DNA of 64,000 nucleotides from JBMNUM01 sp050946275 (GTDB lineage Bacteria > Actinomycetota > Coriobacteriia > Coriobacteriales > CADBOM01). Within the stretch, counting starts at the first letter, position 1, and the number at the start of each line of letters is the position of its first letter. Below the pieces are notes generated by a model. The model was not told the origin of the DNA, made no database searches, and was given only the letters and a program-made list of their open reading frames with translations. Below are positions 9,110-18,340 of the stretch, one piece after another. The stretch is from positions 53,233 through 117,232 of the forward strand of contig JBMNUM010000004.1 of the NCBI GenBank assembly GCA_050946275.1, read 5' to 3'. The position numbers were made by a program, and so were the translations under genes.

Positions 9110-9890
9110 TACAGCCGTTCTCAAAGATGCCAAGGCCATTCACAAGGGAGGCGTGAGCGACGAGGTTGCCGTCAAGTTCGACCATGTGACGAAGACCTAC
9201 GACCTCTACAAGAACGACAGGGGACGCTTCCTCGGCATCTTCAACTATCGCAAGAAGGGCATGTACGTCGGTAGCGTCAATGCCAACAACGACCTCTCTT
9301 TTGAGATCAAGAAAGGCGAGGCGGTTGCCTTCCTCGGCCACAACGGAGCCGGCAAGTCGACCGCTCTCAAGATGATCACCGGCGTCGTGCATCCCACGCA
9401 GGGCGAGATCGAGGTCAACGGGCGCGTTTCGGCGCTTCTCGAGCTGACTGCGGGTTTCGATGTGCAGCTCAGCGGTCGTGAGAATATCAACCTCCGCGGC
9501 CAGATCCTCGGCCTGTCAAAGCAGGAAATCGAGGCGATCGAGCCCGGCGTCATCGATTTCGCAGAGCTCGGCCTCTACATCGATCAGCCGATGCGCAGCT
9601 ATTCGAGTGGTATGCGCGCTCGTCTGGGCTTCGCCTTCGCCGTCGCCATCAACCCCGAGATCCTCGTCGTGGACGAGGCGCTCTCCGTCGGCGACCGCGC
9701 TTTCAAGAAGAAGTGCATCACGCGCATCCGCGAGATCATGATGGACAAGAACGTCACGGTGCTCTTCGTGACGCATGCCTCCGCCGTGGCCCAGGAGTTC
9801 TGCAGCCGCGGCATAGTGCTCGACAAGGGCACCAAGGTTTTCGATGGCGACATCGACGAGGCCACCAAGTTCTATGAGGCCAACTACTAG
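9099..9890 (+). CDS. tagH: Teichoic acid/polysaccharide ABC exporter, ATPase (TagH-like)
   Basis: 263 aa. Walker A GHNGAGKST, signature YSSGMRARLGFAFAV and Walker B ILVVDEALSVGD are all intact, the last being typical of the TagH/Wzt/RfbE subfamily. The N-terminal extension before Walker A (about 80 residues with KFDHVTKTYDLYKNDRGR) also fits. It lacks the long C-terminal carbohydrate-binding domain of Wzt, so it is a short TagH-like ATPase. It overlaps the permease gene. Confidence 0.93.
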   Translation: MSSDTAVLKDAKAIHKGGVSDEVAVKFDHVTKTYDLYKNDRGRFLGIFNYRKKGMYVGSVNANNDLSFEIKKGEAVAFLGHNGAGKSTALKMITGVVHPTQGEIEVNGRVSALLELTAGFDVQLSGRENINLRGQILGLSKQEIEAIEPGVIDFAELGLYIDQPMRSYSSGMRARLGFAFAVAINPEILVVDEALSVGDRAFKKKCITRIREIMMDKNVTVLFVTHASAVAQEFCSRGIVLDKGTKVFDGDIDEATKFYEANY

Positions 9891-9893
9891 ACG

Positions 9894-11030
9894 GTGTTTC
9901 TCATGAGCGCTGCAACCGACGGCGCGATGCTGGTGACAGTCGCATGCATCGCGTACAACCACGAGAAGACCATCGCGGAAGCGCTCGATAGCTTCGTGTC
10001 GCAGCGGGCGGATTTCCCATTCCAGGTGCTTGTGGGCGATGACTGCAGCACGGACGGCACAGCCGAGATCGTCCGCGAGTACGCGGAGCGGTACCCCGAC
10101 ATCGTCAAGCCCGTCATCCGCGAGCAGAACCTTGGTGCGCAGCGCAATCTCATCGACTTGTGCAGTCGCGCGGGGAGCACCTACATCGCCTTCTGCGAGG
10201 GAGACGACTACTGGACCGACCCGCTCAAGCTCCAGAAGCAGGTCGACTATATGGAGGCGCATCCGGAGCTCCGCTCGTGCTTCCATGACGTGCGCGTGTC
10301 GGTGGAGACGGATGATGGCACATGGATCATCGCCGAGGACTTCTCCCATACCCCCGACGGCGTGCCCCGCTGGCCCTCGGGCAATCGCGACTTCAAGGTC
10401 AAGGAGAGCTACCGGCTCGCCGATTTTGTGAACTTCGGTCTCGTGCACACGTCGTCGATGTTCTTCCGCTGGGACTACGACCTCGAGATTCCGGAGTGGT
10501 ATTACGGCCATCTCATCGGCGACTACACGATCTGGGCGCTGCAGCTCGGGCAGGGCGAGTGCGGGTATCTGCCCGACTGCATGTCGGTGTACCGCATCTG
10601 GAGCGGGGGAGTGTACCAGTACAAATCGCGCTACGAGCTATGGGATGCCACGAAGGCCGACTGGCTCTCCATCGACCGCGATATGTTCGCGTATTTCACC
10701 GAGCAGGTTCCGGACAACGCCATCGCAGCCGAGGTGCTCAAGCGCATGAACATGGACATGCGCGAGCTCATGCGCGCGAAGTTCATGCTACACACGGCTG
10801 GCGAGGTGGTCGAGGCCGTGCGCGAGAACGCGGACATCGCGAAGGCGGTGTTCGGGCTGGACATGGACGACTTCGCGGGAAGCGATGGAGGCGACGCCGC
10901 CCTGATGCGCAGGCTGCAGACGGTGTTCGAGATCCGCGCCTCGGAAGCGAAGGTCTCGCCGGCGCTCGCGGGTGTGACCTGGTTCACGAAGAAGAGCCTC
11001 GCCCGCGCTAAGCGCAAGCTGGGGAAATGA
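9894..11030 (+). CDS. Family 2 glycosyltransferase
   Basis: 378 aa. GT-A fold with DDCSTDGTAEI and CEGDDYWTDP; closely similar in layout to the GT2 halves of the fusions at 5911-8199 and 19736-22138, including the NLGAQRNLIDLC segment, so the three are paralogues. This copy lacks a TagF domain and ends in a short helical tail rich in Lys/Arg. A GTG at 9894 opens the frame; ATG at 9903 is an equally possible start, neither with a clear ribosome site. The sugar and acceptor cannot be read from the sequence. Its TGA stop forms part of the palindrome that follows. Confidence 0.85.
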   Translation: MFLMSAATDGAMLVTVACIAYNHEKTIAEALDSFVSQRADFPFQVLVGDDCSTDGTAEIVREYAERYPDIVKPVIREQNLGAQRNLIDLCSRAGSTYIAFCEGDDYWTDPLKLQKQVDYMEAHPELRSCFHDVRVSVETDDGTWIIAEDFSHTPDGVPRWPSGNRDFKVKESYRLADFVNFGLVHTSSMFFRWDYDLEIPEWYYGHLIGDYTIWALQLGQGECGYLPDCMSVYRIWSGGVYQYKSRYELWDATKADWLSIDRDMFAYFTEQVPDNAIAAEVLKRMNMDMRELMRAKFMLHTAGEVVEAVRENADIAKAVFGLDMDDFAGSDGGDAALMRRLQTVFEIRASEAKVSPALAGVTWFTKKSLARAKRKLGK

Positions 11031-11055
11031 GTCGAAGGACAGTCCTCTGACTCAT
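11027..11055 (+). terminator. ATGAGYC-family palindrome at the end of the GT2 gene
   Basis: Arms atgagtcgaaggac and the near-complementary agtcctctgactcat meet almost without a loop. The left arm includes the TGA stop of the upstream gene. There is no good T-run, so a rho-independent terminator is likely but not proven. One of nine related palindromes in this window. Confidence 0.6.
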
Positions 11056-11074
11056 TCGGGACTGCGTGTATAAT
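11047..11074 (+). promoter_or_regulatory. Probable promoter for the secreted glycerophosphodiesterase
   Basis: A perfect -10 box TATAAT at 11069-11074 with CTGACT at 11047-11052 as -35, 16 bases apart. The -35 lies in the right arm of the preceding palindrome. Confidence 0.5.
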
Positions 11075-11130
11075 TAAACGGTTCGAGACGTTGCAAATAT
11101 TGATTAGTCGCGGAAGGTGCGCCTCGCTGG

Positions 11131-12969
11131 ATGACAAGACTCCCGAAAATCATAGCGGTGCTCGTGTTGGCGATGCTCTTCGCGTTGCCAATCGCTCTTG
11201 CGCCCGCGCAGGCTCAGGGCGCCACCTACACGTTGCAGGCGAGTAGCTCGAACTCGGCCGTGGTTGCCGATGACACATCCCCGACGCAGCTCGTTTCATG
11301 GACACGCGTTTCCGGCAAGACGCAGTACGACACGATGCGCGCCATCACCATGAAGGGATGGAAATCGTCCAAGTACGCGGTTGTCGTCACGTCTGAGGGC
11401 TTCGCGGATGCGCTCTCCGCAAGCTCGCTCGCCGGCAAGCTCAGCGCTCCCATCCTGCTCGTGGAGCACAACCGCGTGCCCTGGCAGACGAGGCTCGAGC
11501 TCGAGCGCATGAAGGTGCAGACGGTCTACGTCGTGGGCGGCGTTAAGGCGGTGAACAACAACGTCTTCAATCGCCTCAAGCAGCTTGGGCCCAAGAACGT
11601 CTACCGTGTTTGGGGCTACACGGCGCAGGACACGGCCGTCATGGTCTCGACGAAGCTGGGGAAGGTGCGTTCCGACACCTGCTTCCTCGCCACGTCCTCG
11701 ACCTTTAGCGACGCGCTTGCGGCCAGCCCTTACGCGGCGCGGAACAAGGCGCCGATCTTCCTCGCGGGCAGGGATGGTAGGACCATCTCGTATTTCACGC
11801 TCAACGCCATCAAGAGGGGTGGATACAAGAACGTCATCGTCGTCGGTGGGCCGAAGGCCATATCGAATGGCGTCTTCAACCTTGTGAAGGGGAACACGAA
11901 GGCCAAGGTCAAACGCGTGTACGGCGCCAACTCCTACAAGACGGCGATTGCTTTGGCTAAGTGGGAGATTGACAACGGGATGTCTCCCGAGGGGCTTCTG
12001 GTGGCCCGAGGCACGCGCTATAGCGATGCGTTGTGCGCCGGTCCCTGGGCGGCCCGGGGCAACACGGTGCTGCTCCTGATCAGCGAGAAGCACCGATCTG
12101 ATGCGGTCAATTTCTGCAAGGCAAACCGCGTTCTTATCGGCGACGCTCCCAACAAGCATGCGGCGTACGTGCTCGGGGGAACGAGGGCGATCTCGAAGGC
12201 GGGGTTCAAGGCGCTGCAGGATGCGACGACGAAGCCGGTGCCATCGCCGGCACCTTGGACGCATGTCTACTCCCATCGCGGTTCAGCCACCGATTCCATC
12301 GAGCACACCTTTGCCGCTTACGACATGGTGAAGAGGCAGGGGTCGCGCAACCTCGAGCTCGATGTGGTTCGCTCGAAGAATGGCACGCTCTACGTCTCCC
12401 ACGACCTCAACGCGAGGCGCGTATTCGGGGTGAACCGCGCATTCGGTGATATGACGGATGAGGAGATCAATGCGCTGCGAGCATCGAACGGCGAGCCGCC
12501 CCACACGTTCGAGGCGGTGCTCAATCGCTACGGAACATCGGTGAACTATGTGGTCGAGCTGAAGGAGGGCATGGGAGGATTCGAGGAGTTCGTGCGGGTC
12601 GTTGATGCCCATCCGGCGGCAAACATCACCGTGCAGAGCTTCTCGACGAATCCTCTCGAGGCTCTCGAGAGCACCCATCCGGCGATGAAGAAGGTTCTCC
12701 TCGTGGACTACCTGCCCATCTCGCAACAGGTGTTCAACCACGGGCTCACGATTCCTTGCGTTGATTTCGTCGCGGCCTATCAGAACCTCATGACGGAGGA
12801 GAATGTGAAAGTCGCGCACAAGGCTGGCAAGAAGGTTGCCTTCTACACGCTCGACACCGATGATGCCATCAAGAAAGCTATCGCGTTGAACGTGGATGCG
12901 TATTTCACTAACCACACAGCACGCGCACTCCAGCTTGAGCGCGCGTATAGGGGGGAGAAGGTTTCGTGA
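11131..12969 (+). CDS. Secreted, wall-anchored glycerophosphodiester phosphodiesterase with CWB2 repeats
   Basis: 612 aa. Residues 1-29 are a signal peptide ending in APAQAQG. Residues about 50-365 hold three cell-wall-binding type 2 (CWB2) repeats, each with a SxxFxDALSA-like core and a VVGGxxAxx turn (for example YVVGGVKAV, VVGGPKAIS, VLGGTRAIS). Residues about 375-605 are a GDPD domain with SHRGSA, ELDVVRSKNG and VSHD, which supply the His/Arg, Glu-Asp and His active-site positions. It probably cleaves glycerophosphodiesters or turns over teichoic acid outside the cell while held on an anionic wall polymer. Its stop overlaps the next start (GTGA). Confidence 0.9.
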   Translation: MTRLPKIIAVLVLAMLFALPIALAPAQAQGATYTLQASSSNSAVVADDTSPTQLVSWTRVSGKTQYDTMRAITMKGWKSSKYAVVVTSEGFADALSASSLAGKLSAPILLVEHNRVPWQTRLELERMKVQTVYVVGGVKAVNNNVFNRLKQLGPKNVYRVWGYTAQDTAVMVSTKLGKVRSDTCFLATSSTFSDALAASPYAARNKAPIFLAGRDGRTISYFTLNAIKRGGYKNVIVVGGPKAISNGVFNLVKGNTKAKVKRVYGANSYKTAIALAKWEIDNGMSPEGLLVARGTRYSDALCAGPWAARGNTVLLLISEKHRSDAVNFCKANRVLIGDAPNKHAAYVLGGTRAISKAGFKALQDATTKPVPSPAPWTHVYSHRGSATDSIEHTFAAYDMVKRQGSRNLELDVVRSKNGTLYVSHDLNARRVFGVNRAFGDMTDEEINALRASNGEPPHTFEAVLNRYGTSVNYVVELKEGMGGFEEFVRVVDAHPAANITVQSFSTNPLEALESTHPAMKKVLLVDYLPISQQVFNHGLTIPCVDFVAAYQNLMTEENVKVAHKAGKKVAFYTLDTDDAIKKAIALNVDAYFTNHTARALQLERAYRGEKVS

Positions 12970-15900
12970 AAGTGACGGCTGGACAGAGCGCGTGGAGCTG
13001 GAAGAGGCAGACGCTTCGTTACACTGCCCTGTTCATCGTCACCGCGTTCCTCGCATTCATTCCGTTCATTGCGACTGGGAAGAGCTTCATTTGGAGTACC
13101 GACGGAATCGAACAGCACTATATCGCCCTCCAGTACTACGGCACGTGGCTGCGCGAGATCGCGTCGGGCGTGATTCATGGGGAACCGGCGATACCCCTGT
13201 GGGATTTTGGCATCGGATACGGTTCCGATGTGCTCACGACGTTTGCCTACTACGTCATCGGCGACCCGTTGAACCTGCTCTCAGCTATCGTGCCTTCGGC
13301 TCACACTGAGGTGCTCTACGATGCCCTCATCGTCGTGCGCATGTTCCTCGCGGGCCTGTTCTTTATGGTGTTCTGCAAGCGCATGGGCGTGAGCCAGGCC
13401 GGTGCGCTTGGCGGCGCCATCGCGTTCGCGTTCTGCAGCTGGGCGCTTTTCGGCGGACTGCGCCACCCGTTCTTCCTGAACCCGATGGTGTACCTGCCCC
13501 TGCTGCTCGTCGGCGTCGAGAAGATCTTCGCCAAGGAATCACCCGTCCTCTTCATCGTCATGATCGCCATATCGGCGCTGAGCAACTTCTACTTTCTCTA
13601 CATGCTCGTCGCGATGCTCGTGGTCTACGTGATCGTGCGATTCTTCGGGACGAGGGAGCTCCGCTCGGTTGGGAGCTTCTTCGCGTTGCTCGTGAAATTC
13701 ATCGTCTGCGGCGTCATCGGTGTCGCCATCGCCGGGGTCATCTTCCTCCCGATTGTGCTCGCCGTTGTCGGGAGCAGCAGGGCGGGGTCGACGGTCGTCT
13801 ATGACCTGTTGTATCCGGTCTATTACTATCAGCAGCTGATTCGCGCCTTCAGCACGTCCGCCAACTCATATTATTCTCTCGTTGGCGTTGCAGGGCCGGC
13901 GCTTCTTGGCGTGCCGGCTCTGTGCGCTGCAAAAGGGAGAAAGCAACTGAAGGCGGGACTTATCATACTCACCGTGTTCCTGATATTCCCAGTATTCGGT
14001 AGCGTGCTCAACGGGTTCTCTTATGTTTCGAACCGATGGTCGTGGGCCTACGCGATGCTTCTCTGCTTCACATTGGCGTTTTGCTGGGAGGACGTGACCA
14101 GACCGACGAAGAAGACGCTTGCCGTGATGCTTGGGTTTGCCGCCGTGTATGCCCTGCTCGTCTTCGTCCTCTCCGACGGCCTGGCGGGCAACGTGTTCGC
14201 CTCCATGTTCCTCGTGCTCTGCGTTCTCGTCGCCATCGCGGTTATCGACCGCGGCGTCTCGGGGGCGGGTGGCTCGCATGCCCGGGTGGAGGAGGCTGGC
14301 AAATGGGTCAGGCGATTCGGTGGCGCGAAAGGTGCCGCGTCCGCCGTCCTCATCGTGGCGCTCGTGGCTGGCGTGTGGGTCAACGCCTCGTTCCGGTACA
14401 GCCCTGACAAGAGCGAGTCGATTGATGACTTCGTCGATTTGGGCATGGCCCATGAGATTGTCATGGACAATCCCTTGCGCAACGTCGCGTACCATGCAGG
14501 CGACGACGGGTCGTTTTACCGCATGGGCATGGGGACGCCGGGAAGGCGCCTTGCGGCATCTCCGGTTCTCTGGAGCAACGCGACGGTCTTGAGGGGAATA
14601 TCCTCGACAGGTTTCTTTTGGAGTCTCTCAGCGGGAGAGACTGCGGATTATCTGATGGATATGGCCATCCCGAATTTCATCTCGCAAAGCTATCTCGGGC
14701 TCGACCACCGCACGTTTCTCAACGAGTTGGCGAGTGTGAGGTATTACGTCTCGCGCACTCGGGGTGAGACAAACGAGTTCGTCCCGTATGGTTACAAGGC
14801 GATCGCGAAACCCTATGAGTTGCACGAGCGCTACGAGGCGTTCGTGCAGGCCTACAAGGACGAGCTCGGCGTTGACAAGCTCAGTGAGGAGCAGGAGAAG
14901 GCCGTGCGCTGGGCCTACGATTCGTACCGGATCGACGAGAACCAGCAGCCGCTGCCCTTCGGCTACACCTACACGGGCTATGTGGACAAGGCGGCCTTCG
15001 AGGCGATGAATCCCGCGCAGCGGCAGGAGGCGCTCATGCAGGGCGTCGTGCTCGAGGGCGACGGCGCCCAGAAGGCACAGGGCGAGCTGGAGGGCGCCGT
15101 CCTCGAAAGCGATGTCAGGGAGCTCGAGTTTGCGATGACCCCGAGCGCCGGTGTCGACATGTCGGGCGAGCGCGATTTCACCGTCGATAAGGAGAGTCTC
15201 GAGGCGGGCACTGTCTCGATTCACCTCGACGTCGACATTCCCGCAGGATGCGAGGCATACGTGCTCGTCGACGGTCTCGAGGCGACGGAGCTCACGCAGC
15301 TCGGCCTCTACCAGGACGACAATGCGGCCAACGCCTCGCAAGCGCATTGGAACAATCTCTCTGCTGTCGAGCGCCAGCGCATCGTGCTCGAGGACCGGGC
15401 GAACCAGGAGTTCCTCTCGAATGGGTTCCCGCTGCTTCTCAAATTCGCGTGCGACGGCAAGGCGAACGCCATCTCGTATCGCTCGGACCGCAATTCCTGG
15501 AGCACCGGGCAGACGGTCTACATGGCCAATCTCGGCTACTCGAGCGAGAAGCGCTCCGGCGTTGACATGACGTTCGAGGTGGCCGGCAACTATCATTTCG
15601 ATGACATGAAGATCCTCGTTCAGCCCATGTCGCGCTATGCGTCCTGGGTGGATGACCTTTCCGCCTGCACGTTGACCGATGTCGAGTTCGGCGCGAACAG
15701 CATCAAGGGGTCGATCGAGGCGGACGAGGCCAGGGTGCTCCTCCTCTCGATGCCCTATAGCACGGGCTGGTCCGCCACCATCGATGGCAAGCCTGCCGAC
15801 CTCATGCGCGCCAACATCATGTTCTCCGGCCTGCTCGTCGAGCCGGGTGCGCATCAGGTCGAGCTGCACTACACGACGCCCGGCTTGAAATATGGCTTGC

Positions 15901-16055
15901 TGTGCACGGTAGGCGGTATCGTTCTCCTGATCATCATCGCGCTGTTCGCGCGGAAGAAGCGCAGGAAGGGCCGGAAAGCCGTTGGTGATACACTAGCAGC
16001 TGGTAAGGATGGGTTCGTCAATCTGGCGAAGCACCGCGATATGGATGGGGCGTAA
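12966..16055 (+). CDS. yfhO: YfhO-family multi-pass membrane protein, probable teichoic-acid glycosylation enzyme
   Basis: 1029 aa. About 12 membrane segments lie in residues 15-480, followed by a large extracytoplasmic region to about residue 980, one last membrane helix (GLLCTVGGIVLLIIIALFA) and a basic tail. This is the YfhO/GT-C layout. In Listeria and Bacillus, YfhO proteins add a sugar from undecaprenyl phosphate to lipoteichoic acid on the outer face, working with a CsbB-type transferase and a GtcA flippase. A CsbB-like gene follows directly (overlap TAATG) and a GtrA/GtcA gene lies at 23443. GTG start overlapping the previous stop. Confidence 0.82.
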   Translation: MKVTAGQSAWSWKRQTLRYTALFIVTAFLAFIPFIATGKSFIWSTDGIEQHYIALQYYGTWLREIASGVIHGEPAIPLWDFGIGYGSDVLTTFAYYVIGDPLNLLSAIVPSAHTEVLYDALIVVRMFLAGLFFMVFCKRMGVSQAGALGGAIAFAFCSWALFGGLRHPFFLNPMVYLPLLLVGVEKIFAKESPVLFIVMIAISALSNFYFLYMLVAMLVVYVIVRFFGTRELRSVGSFFALLVKFIVCGVIGVAIAGVIFLPIVLAVVGSSRAGSTVVYDLLYPVYYYQQLIRAFSTSANSYYSLVGVAGPALLGVPALCAAKGRKQLKAGLIILTVFLIFPVFGSVLNGFSYVSNRWSWAYAMLLCFTLAFCWEDVTRPTKKTLAVMLGFAAVYALLVFVLSDGLAGNVFASMFLVLCVLVAIAVIDRGVSGAGGSHARVEEAGKWVRRFGGAKGAASAVLIVALVAGVWVNASFRYSPDKSESIDDFVDLGMAHEIVMDNPLRNVAYHAGDDGSFYRMGMGTPGRRLAASPVLWSNATVLRGISSTGFFWSLSAGETADYLMDMAIPNFISQSYLGLDHRTFLNELASVRYYVSRTRGETNEFVPYGYKAIAKPYELHERYEAFVQAYKDELGVDKLSEEQEKAVRWAYDSYRIDENQQPLPFGYTYTGYVDKAAFEAMNPAQRQEALMQGVVLEGDGAQKAQGELEGAVLESDVRELEFAMTPSAGVDMSGERDFTVDKESLEAGTVSIHLDVDIPAGCEAYVLVDGLEATELTQLGLYQDDNAANASQAHWNNLSAVERQRIVLEDRANQEFLSNGFPLLLKFACDGKANAISYRSDRNSWSTGQTVYMANLGYSSEKRSGVDMTFEVAGNYHFDDMKILVQPMSRYASWVDDLSACTLTDVEFGANSIKGSIEADEARVLLLSMPYSTGWSATIDGKPADLMRANIMFSGLLVEPGAHQVELHYTTPGLKYGLLCTVGGIVLLIIIALFARKKRRKGRKAVGDTLAAGKDGFVNLAKHRDMDGA

Positions 16056-17008
16056 TGGATACGCGCGCAAACCCGACAGTCTCGCTCATCGCACCCGCTC
16101 ACAACGAGGCGGGGAACATAACGCTGCTCTTCGAGCGCATCGTCGAGACGTTTGCGGACTCCGGATTCTCCTGCCAGGTCGTGTTCGTCGATGACGGCAG
16201 CTCGGACTCGACTTACGGGGAGATGCGCGAGGTTGCCACGCGCGCGGACCTGCCATGCGCGGTGACGGTGCTCTCGTTCTCTCGTAATTTCGGCAAGGAG
16301 GCCGCGATGCTCGCGGGCCTTCGCAGTGCGACGGGGGACTACATCGGTTTCATAGACGCGGACCTGCAGCAAGATCCCGTTGATTTTCTCGAGATGTGCA
16401 AGCTCCTGCAGCTGAATCCCGAGTACGACTGCGTCGCCGCATTCCAGGCGAACAGGAAGCGTGGGTTCAGGGAGCGGATGTCGGACCGGTTCTACGGTTT
16501 CTTCGCGCGGACCTCGCATCTCGATGTGGTCGACGGGGCGAGCGACTTCCGCGTGTTCACGCGCAAGGTTTGCGAGGCGCTGCTCGCCATGCCGGAATAC
16601 CATCGTTTCTCGAAGGGCCTGTTCGCGTGGGTCGGTTTCAAGACGCTGCCCTACGAGTACACCCCCGGCGAGCGCGCCAACGGAGAGACGAACTGGTCGA
16701 CCCGTGGGCTGGTGCGCTATGCCGCCGAGGGCATCATGTCGTTCTCATCGTTCCCCCTGCGCCTGGCGACGTATATCGGCAGCGTGGTGTCAGTCGCCGC
16801 CATCGTCTACCTGATCTACGAGATCATCAAGCATTTCGTGTCCGGCGTCGACGTACCCGGATTCACGACCATCGTCGTGCTCATCCTCTTCTTCGGCGGG
16901 TTGCAGCTGTTCTTCCTGGGAATCATCGGCGAGTATCTCGCCCGCACCTACATTCAGGGCAAGCAGCGCCCCTCCTACGTCATCAGGGATCGCATCGACA
17001 GCGAATGA
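16055..17008 (+). CDS. Undecaprenyl-phosphate glycosyltransferase (GtrB/CsbB-like)
   Basis: 317 aa. GT2 domain with VVFVDDGSSDST and IDADLQQDP, followed by two C-terminal membrane helices (about residues 235-258 and 268-292). This is the DPM1/GtrB/CsbB layout: it charges undecaprenyl phosphate with a hexose or GlcNAc at the cytoplasmic face. It is translationally coupled to the YfhO gene and presumably supplies its lipid-linked donor. The TGA stop is embedded in an ATGAGCC sequence that begins a palindrome-like stretch. Confidence 0.9.
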   Translation: MDTRANPTVSLIAPAHNEAGNITLLFERIVETFADSGFSCQVVFVDDGSSDSTYGEMREVATRADLPCAVTVLSFSRNFGKEAAMLAGLRSATGDYIGFIDADLQQDPVDFLEMCKLLQLNPEYDCVAAFQANRKRGFRERMSDRFYGFFARTSHLDVVDGASDFRVFTRKVCEALLAMPEYHRFSKGLFAWVGFKTLPYEYTPGERANGETNWSTRGLVRYAAEGIMSFSSFPLRLATYIGSVVSVAAIVYLIYEIIKHFVSGVDVPGFTTIVVLILFFGGLQLFFLGIIGEYLARTYIQGKQRPSYVIRDRIDSE

Positions 17009-17022
17009 GCCGAGGGGCAGCG

Positions 17023-17049
17023 GGGTGCGCGCAGTCTTAAGGCGCACCC
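17023..17049 (+). terminator. Hairpin after the GtrB-like gene
   Basis: gggtgcgc (17023-17030) pairs with gcgcaccc (17042-17049). It lies just after the stop of the plus-strand gene and has no T-run. Confidence 0.45.
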
Positions 17050-17086
17050 ACTGTTCAGCCGAAGCTCTCGTTGATGCCCATGGCCA

Positions 17087-17143
17087 TGACCCTTTTTCAC
17101 GTTTAAGGACTGATTGGACGTCCTTAAACGTGAAAAAGGGTCA
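17087..17143. terminator. 24-bp perfect hairpin between convergent genes
   Basis: Left arm 17087-17110 and right arm 17120-17143 are perfectly complementary over 24 bases, with a 9-base loop. The arms contain a ctttttcac / gtgaaaaag pair, so a T-run exists on each strand. A bidirectional terminator for the converging genes is the simplest reading. Confidence 0.7.
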
Positions 17144-17152
17144 CGAAGCGCG

Positions 17153-17190
17153 CTTTTTGACGAAAAAGGACGTCCTTTTTCGTCAAAAAG
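17153..17190. terminator. 38-bp perfect palindrome between convergent genes
   Basis: Arms 17153-17171 and 17172-17190 are exact reverse complements with no loop; the centre reads aaggacgtcctt. It follows ten bases after the previous hairpin. It is probably a second bidirectional terminator, or a member of a small palindrome family with a GGACGTCC core. Confidence 0.65.
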
Positions 17191-17224
17191 GTGGGGTATC
17201 GAGCTCGTAGCAGGGCGGTCCGGG

Positions 17225-18328
17225 TTAGCTCAAGATGCAGTCGCAGATCCTGTCGACCATCTCGGGGGTGAGATCCTCGAAAAGGGGGAGTGCGAGCACC
17301 GAGTCGGCCATCTTCCTCGCAACCGGGACATCCGCGTGCGGCAAGCCCGCATAGCAGGGGAAGTCGCAGGTGAGCGGGTAGAAGTACTTGCGGGCGAGAA
17401 TGTTGTCCGCGGCGAGCTTCTCTGCCACGCCGCCCCTTCCGCCCTCGAACACCGCCGGGTCGAAGAACGCCGGGAAGTAGGCGTAGTTGCTCTCGACATC
17501 GGATTGCGGCTCGAGCAGCGTGACTCCGGCCGCGTCGCCTAGGCGCTCGCGGTAGCGCTCGGTCGCCGCCTTGCGCGCGGCTATCGCGTCATCGAGGTGC
17601 CTGAGGTTGCACAGTCCCATCGCCGCCTGGAACTCGTTCATCTTGGCGTTGCCCGCGACGACGTTGACCTCGCCGGCGGAATCCATGCCGAAGTTCTGCT
17701 GCTCGCGTATCCGTTCGGCCAGGGCCTCGTCCTTGTAGACGACGCAGCCGCCCTCGATGCTGTGGAACACCTTCGTCGCATGGAAGCTGAACATGCTCGC
17801 ATCGCCGAGCATCCCGGCGGGCACGCCTGCCTTTCTCGCGCCGAATGCATGCGCGGCGTCGTAGATGACCTTCAGGCCATGCTTGCGCGCAATGGCATCG
17901 ATGGCATCGGCATCGCACATCATGCCGTACACGTGAACGGGCACGATCGCCTTCGTGCGTTCGGTGATGAGGCTCTCGATCTGCGAGACGTCGATGCAGC
18001 ACGTCTCGGGGTCGATGTCGCAGAACACGGGGGTCAAGCCGGTTCGCGAGATGGCATGGGTCGTCGAGGCGAAGGTGAACGGCGTGGTGATCGCCTCTCC
18101 CTCGCCGAAGTTGAAGGCGGCGAGAACCGCTTCGAGCGCGTTGTGTCCATTGGTGAACAGAGCGATGCCCGCATCGCCGATGATCGGCTTGAGCTCCTCG
18201 ATGAGCTGGTTGTGCTTCGTCCCGAAGTTGGTCAGCCACCTGCTGTCCCAGATATCCGCTATCTCGGCAACGTACTCCTCGAACGGGGGCATGGACGAGC
18301 GGGTGACCGCGATTCTCTGCTGTTCCAT
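17225..18328 (-). CDS. DegT/DnrJ/EryC1/StrS aminotransferase (VioA/FdtB-like)
   Basis: 367 aa PLP enzyme that aminates keto-sugar nucleotides. The PLP lysine is K186 in SFHATKVFHS and the ring-binding Asp is D157 in VIYDAAHAFGA. TNGHNALEAVLAAF near residue 60 and TTPFTFASTTHA near 81 are typical of the family. The FHATKVFH form resembles enzymes acting on dTDP-4-keto-6-deoxyglucose, consistent with rfbB at the left edge, so dTDP-4-amino-4,6-dideoxyglucose is a plausible product. It lies 12 bases downstream of the TagF-family gene at 18341 on the same strand. Exact substrate unknown. Confidence 0.88.
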   Translation of the reverse strand: MEQQRIAVTRSSMPPFEEYVAEIADIWDSRWLTNFGTKHNQLIEELKPIIGDAGIALFTNGHNALEAVLAAFNFGEGEAITTPFTFASTTHAISRTGLTPVFCDIDPETCCIDVSQIESLITERTKAIVPVHVYGMMCDADAIDAIARKHGLKVIYDAAHAFGARKAGVPAGMLGDASMFSFHATKVFHSIEGGCVVYKDEALAERIREQQNFGMDSAGEVNVVAGNAKMNEFQAAMGLCNLRHLDDAIAARKAATERYRERLGDAAGVTLLEPQSDVESNYAYFPAFFDPAVFEGGRGGVAEKLAADNILARKYFYPLTCDFPCYAGLPHADVPVARKMADSVLALPLFEDLTPEMVDRICDCILS

Positions 18329-18340
18329 AGCGTCTGCTCC

